Position numbers and translations under genes: made by a program. A DNA stretch of 40,066 nucleotides from a virus: positions 1 to 40,066 of IMG/VR virus record IMGVR_UViG_3300042691_026507. The stretch is one strand, 5' to 3'. Below are positions 39,210 through 40,066 of the stretch, in pieces (the stretch's first letter is position 1; every line of letters begins with the position of its first letter). The notes below the pieces were generated by a model. That model searched no databases, was not told where the DNA came from, and saw only the letters and a list, made by a program, of their open reading frames with translations.

Positions 39210-40066
39210 GCGACACCGAGGAACACGTAGGAGCGGCCGCTGGAGCCGTTCGTTCCTGCGTTGCCGGTCCCGGCGCCGGTCCCACCGGTGCCGCCCGCCA
39301 CGTTGACGGTGTACGGGTTCGACGTGGCTTGCGTGATGAGGATCACCACGCCTCCACCTCCACCTCCACCGCCGCCGCCGTTGGTGCCGCGACCGTTCGC
39401 TCCGTTGCCGCCCTTGGCGGTGATGGTCCCGGTGCCGGCGAGACGACGAGCGGCGATCCACACGCCGCCACCGCCACCGCCACCGCCTGCGCCCGCCGCC
39501 GTAGCGTCGCCTGCACCGGTCCCTCCGCTTGAACCGGTGCCCCAGCGCGTGCCGGAGGTGACGCCGAACGCGTTCGCTTGGCAGATCCATGCGTTGGTCA
39601 TCTGCGATGGTGAGTTCACGCCGCCGAGCTCACTGCTCGGGTTGGTGACGGTGCCACCGTTGCCGCCAGCGATCGACGACCATCCGGAGCCGCCAGCGCC
39701 GCCGTTGCCACCGAGGCCGTTGCTGGTGTTCGCACCGTTCGCGCCCGCGCCGGTGGTCCCGTTCGGGCCTTGAGTCCCGGCTGACAGCCACAGGCGGTTG
39801 TTGCTGAGAATGCCGCCGCCGACGTTGTTGGCCGCGTCGTTGCCTGCGCCGCTGATCGTGCCGTTCAGTGTCAACGTCCCAGCGACGTAGATCGGGTATT
39901 GCAGGACGGTGAGCGTGACCCCTGCGTCGACCGTGAGGTTGTTGTAGAACATCGGCGCGCTGAGCGACGTGTTGCTACTGATGGTCACGTCGCCGTCGCC
40001 GCCGAGCCCGTAGACGAGCCCGGACAACGTGGCCCACCGCAGCCCGGTCGCCTCTCCGCTGTCCGC
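39206..40066 (-). CDS. glycine-rich tail fibre protein, C-terminal part (gene begins at 330)
   Basis: Continuation of the fibre gene across the contig join; full length 373 residues. After the anchor segment come VTISSNTSLSAPMFYNNLTV, a beta-helix-like strand series, and long Gly-rich tracts (GGNGGAGGSGW, GAGGGGGGGGVWI, GGGGGGGGGGVVILI). Such tracts occur in phage adhesin tips forming polyglycine-II-like sandwiches. The tip may contact the cell surface. Low-complexity Gly sequence makes assembly here error-prone. Confidence 0.8.
   Translation of the reverse strand, partial: ADSGEATGLRWATLSGLVYGLGGDGDVTISSNTSLSAPMFYNNLTVDAGVTLTVLQYPIYVAGTLTLNGTISGAGNDAANNVGGGILSNNRLWLSAGTQGPNGTTGAGANGANTSNGLGGNGGAGGSGWSSIAGGNGGTVTNPSSELGGVNSPSQMTNAWICQANAFGVTSGTRWGTGSSGGTGAGDATAAGAGGGGGGGGVWIAARRLAGTGTITAKGGNGANGRGTNGGGGGGGGGGVVILITQATSNPYTVNVAGGTGGTGAGTGNAGTNGSSGRSYVFLGVA
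39998..40066. repeat. terminal direct repeat, right copy (same as bases 1-69)
   Basis: Identical to the first 69 bases. The reading frame of the fibre gene passes through without a break. Confidence 0.95.

Overview
This window is a complete or nearly complete genome of a temperate, long-tailed (siphovirus-type) phage of a high-GC actinobacterium. Evidence for the virus: an HK97-type head module (small and large terminase, portal, prohead protease, major capsid protein), a tape-measure protein, a frameshifted tail assembly chaperone pair, an M15 endolysin with small membrane proteins, a tyrosine integrase and an HTH repressor. Evidence for the host: visibly GC-rich sequence, a WhiB-family iron-sulfur protein (a family restricted to Actinobacteria and their phages), and short zinc-ribbon proteins of a kind common in actinophages. 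The first 69 bases are identical to the last 69, so the contig is a closed circle of 39,997 bp opened inside a tail-fibre gene.

Layout, following transcription on the minus strand. The late operon starts at the small terminase (about 18.8 kb) and runs down: terminase, small membrane protein, portal, protease, capsid, then a five-gene sugar cassette (two glycosyltransferases, nucleotide-sugar dehydrogenase, SAM methyltransferase, third glycosyltransferase). Next come head-tail connectors, a fourth glycosyltransferase, major tail protein, gpG/gpGT chaperones, tape measure, minor tail proteins and the lysis genes. It crosses the contig junction and continues through fibre and repeat-rich tail genes to a strong hairpin terminator at 35,516-35,560. 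Almost every gene overlaps the next by 1, 4 or 8 bases.

A short minus-strand operon (35,372 to 33,511) encodes a secreted LysM plus lysozyme-fold protein and four small proteins. It converges on the integrase. Repressor and integrase (32,278-33,527) are on the plus strand, back to back, and divergent from a long early minus-strand operon (32,178 to about 22.6 kb). That operon has many tiny genes plus an adenine methyltransferase with a frameshift, a cytosine-C5 methyltransferase, a ParB-like protein, an ERF annealing protein, a RusA-like resolvase, a WhiB-like protein and a DnaD-like replication protein. An HNH nuclease and a zinc-ribbon gene follow at 22.3-21.7 kb. No DNA polymerase, primase or helicase was recognised, so replication presumably relies on the host.

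A plus-strand cassette (19,274 to about 21.3 kb) interrupts the region between HNH and terminase. It carries a GP88-like gene, a predicted secreted 49-residue peptide and small zinc-ribbon genes. Two intergenic regions in it share an architecture of strong hairpins followed by the same ribosome-binding sequence, and non-coding stretches packed with palindromes lie at both ends. The three most interesting points are this cassette with its structured leaders, the repressor/integrase arrangement that resembles integration-dependent immunity, and the sugar-modification cassette inside the head module.
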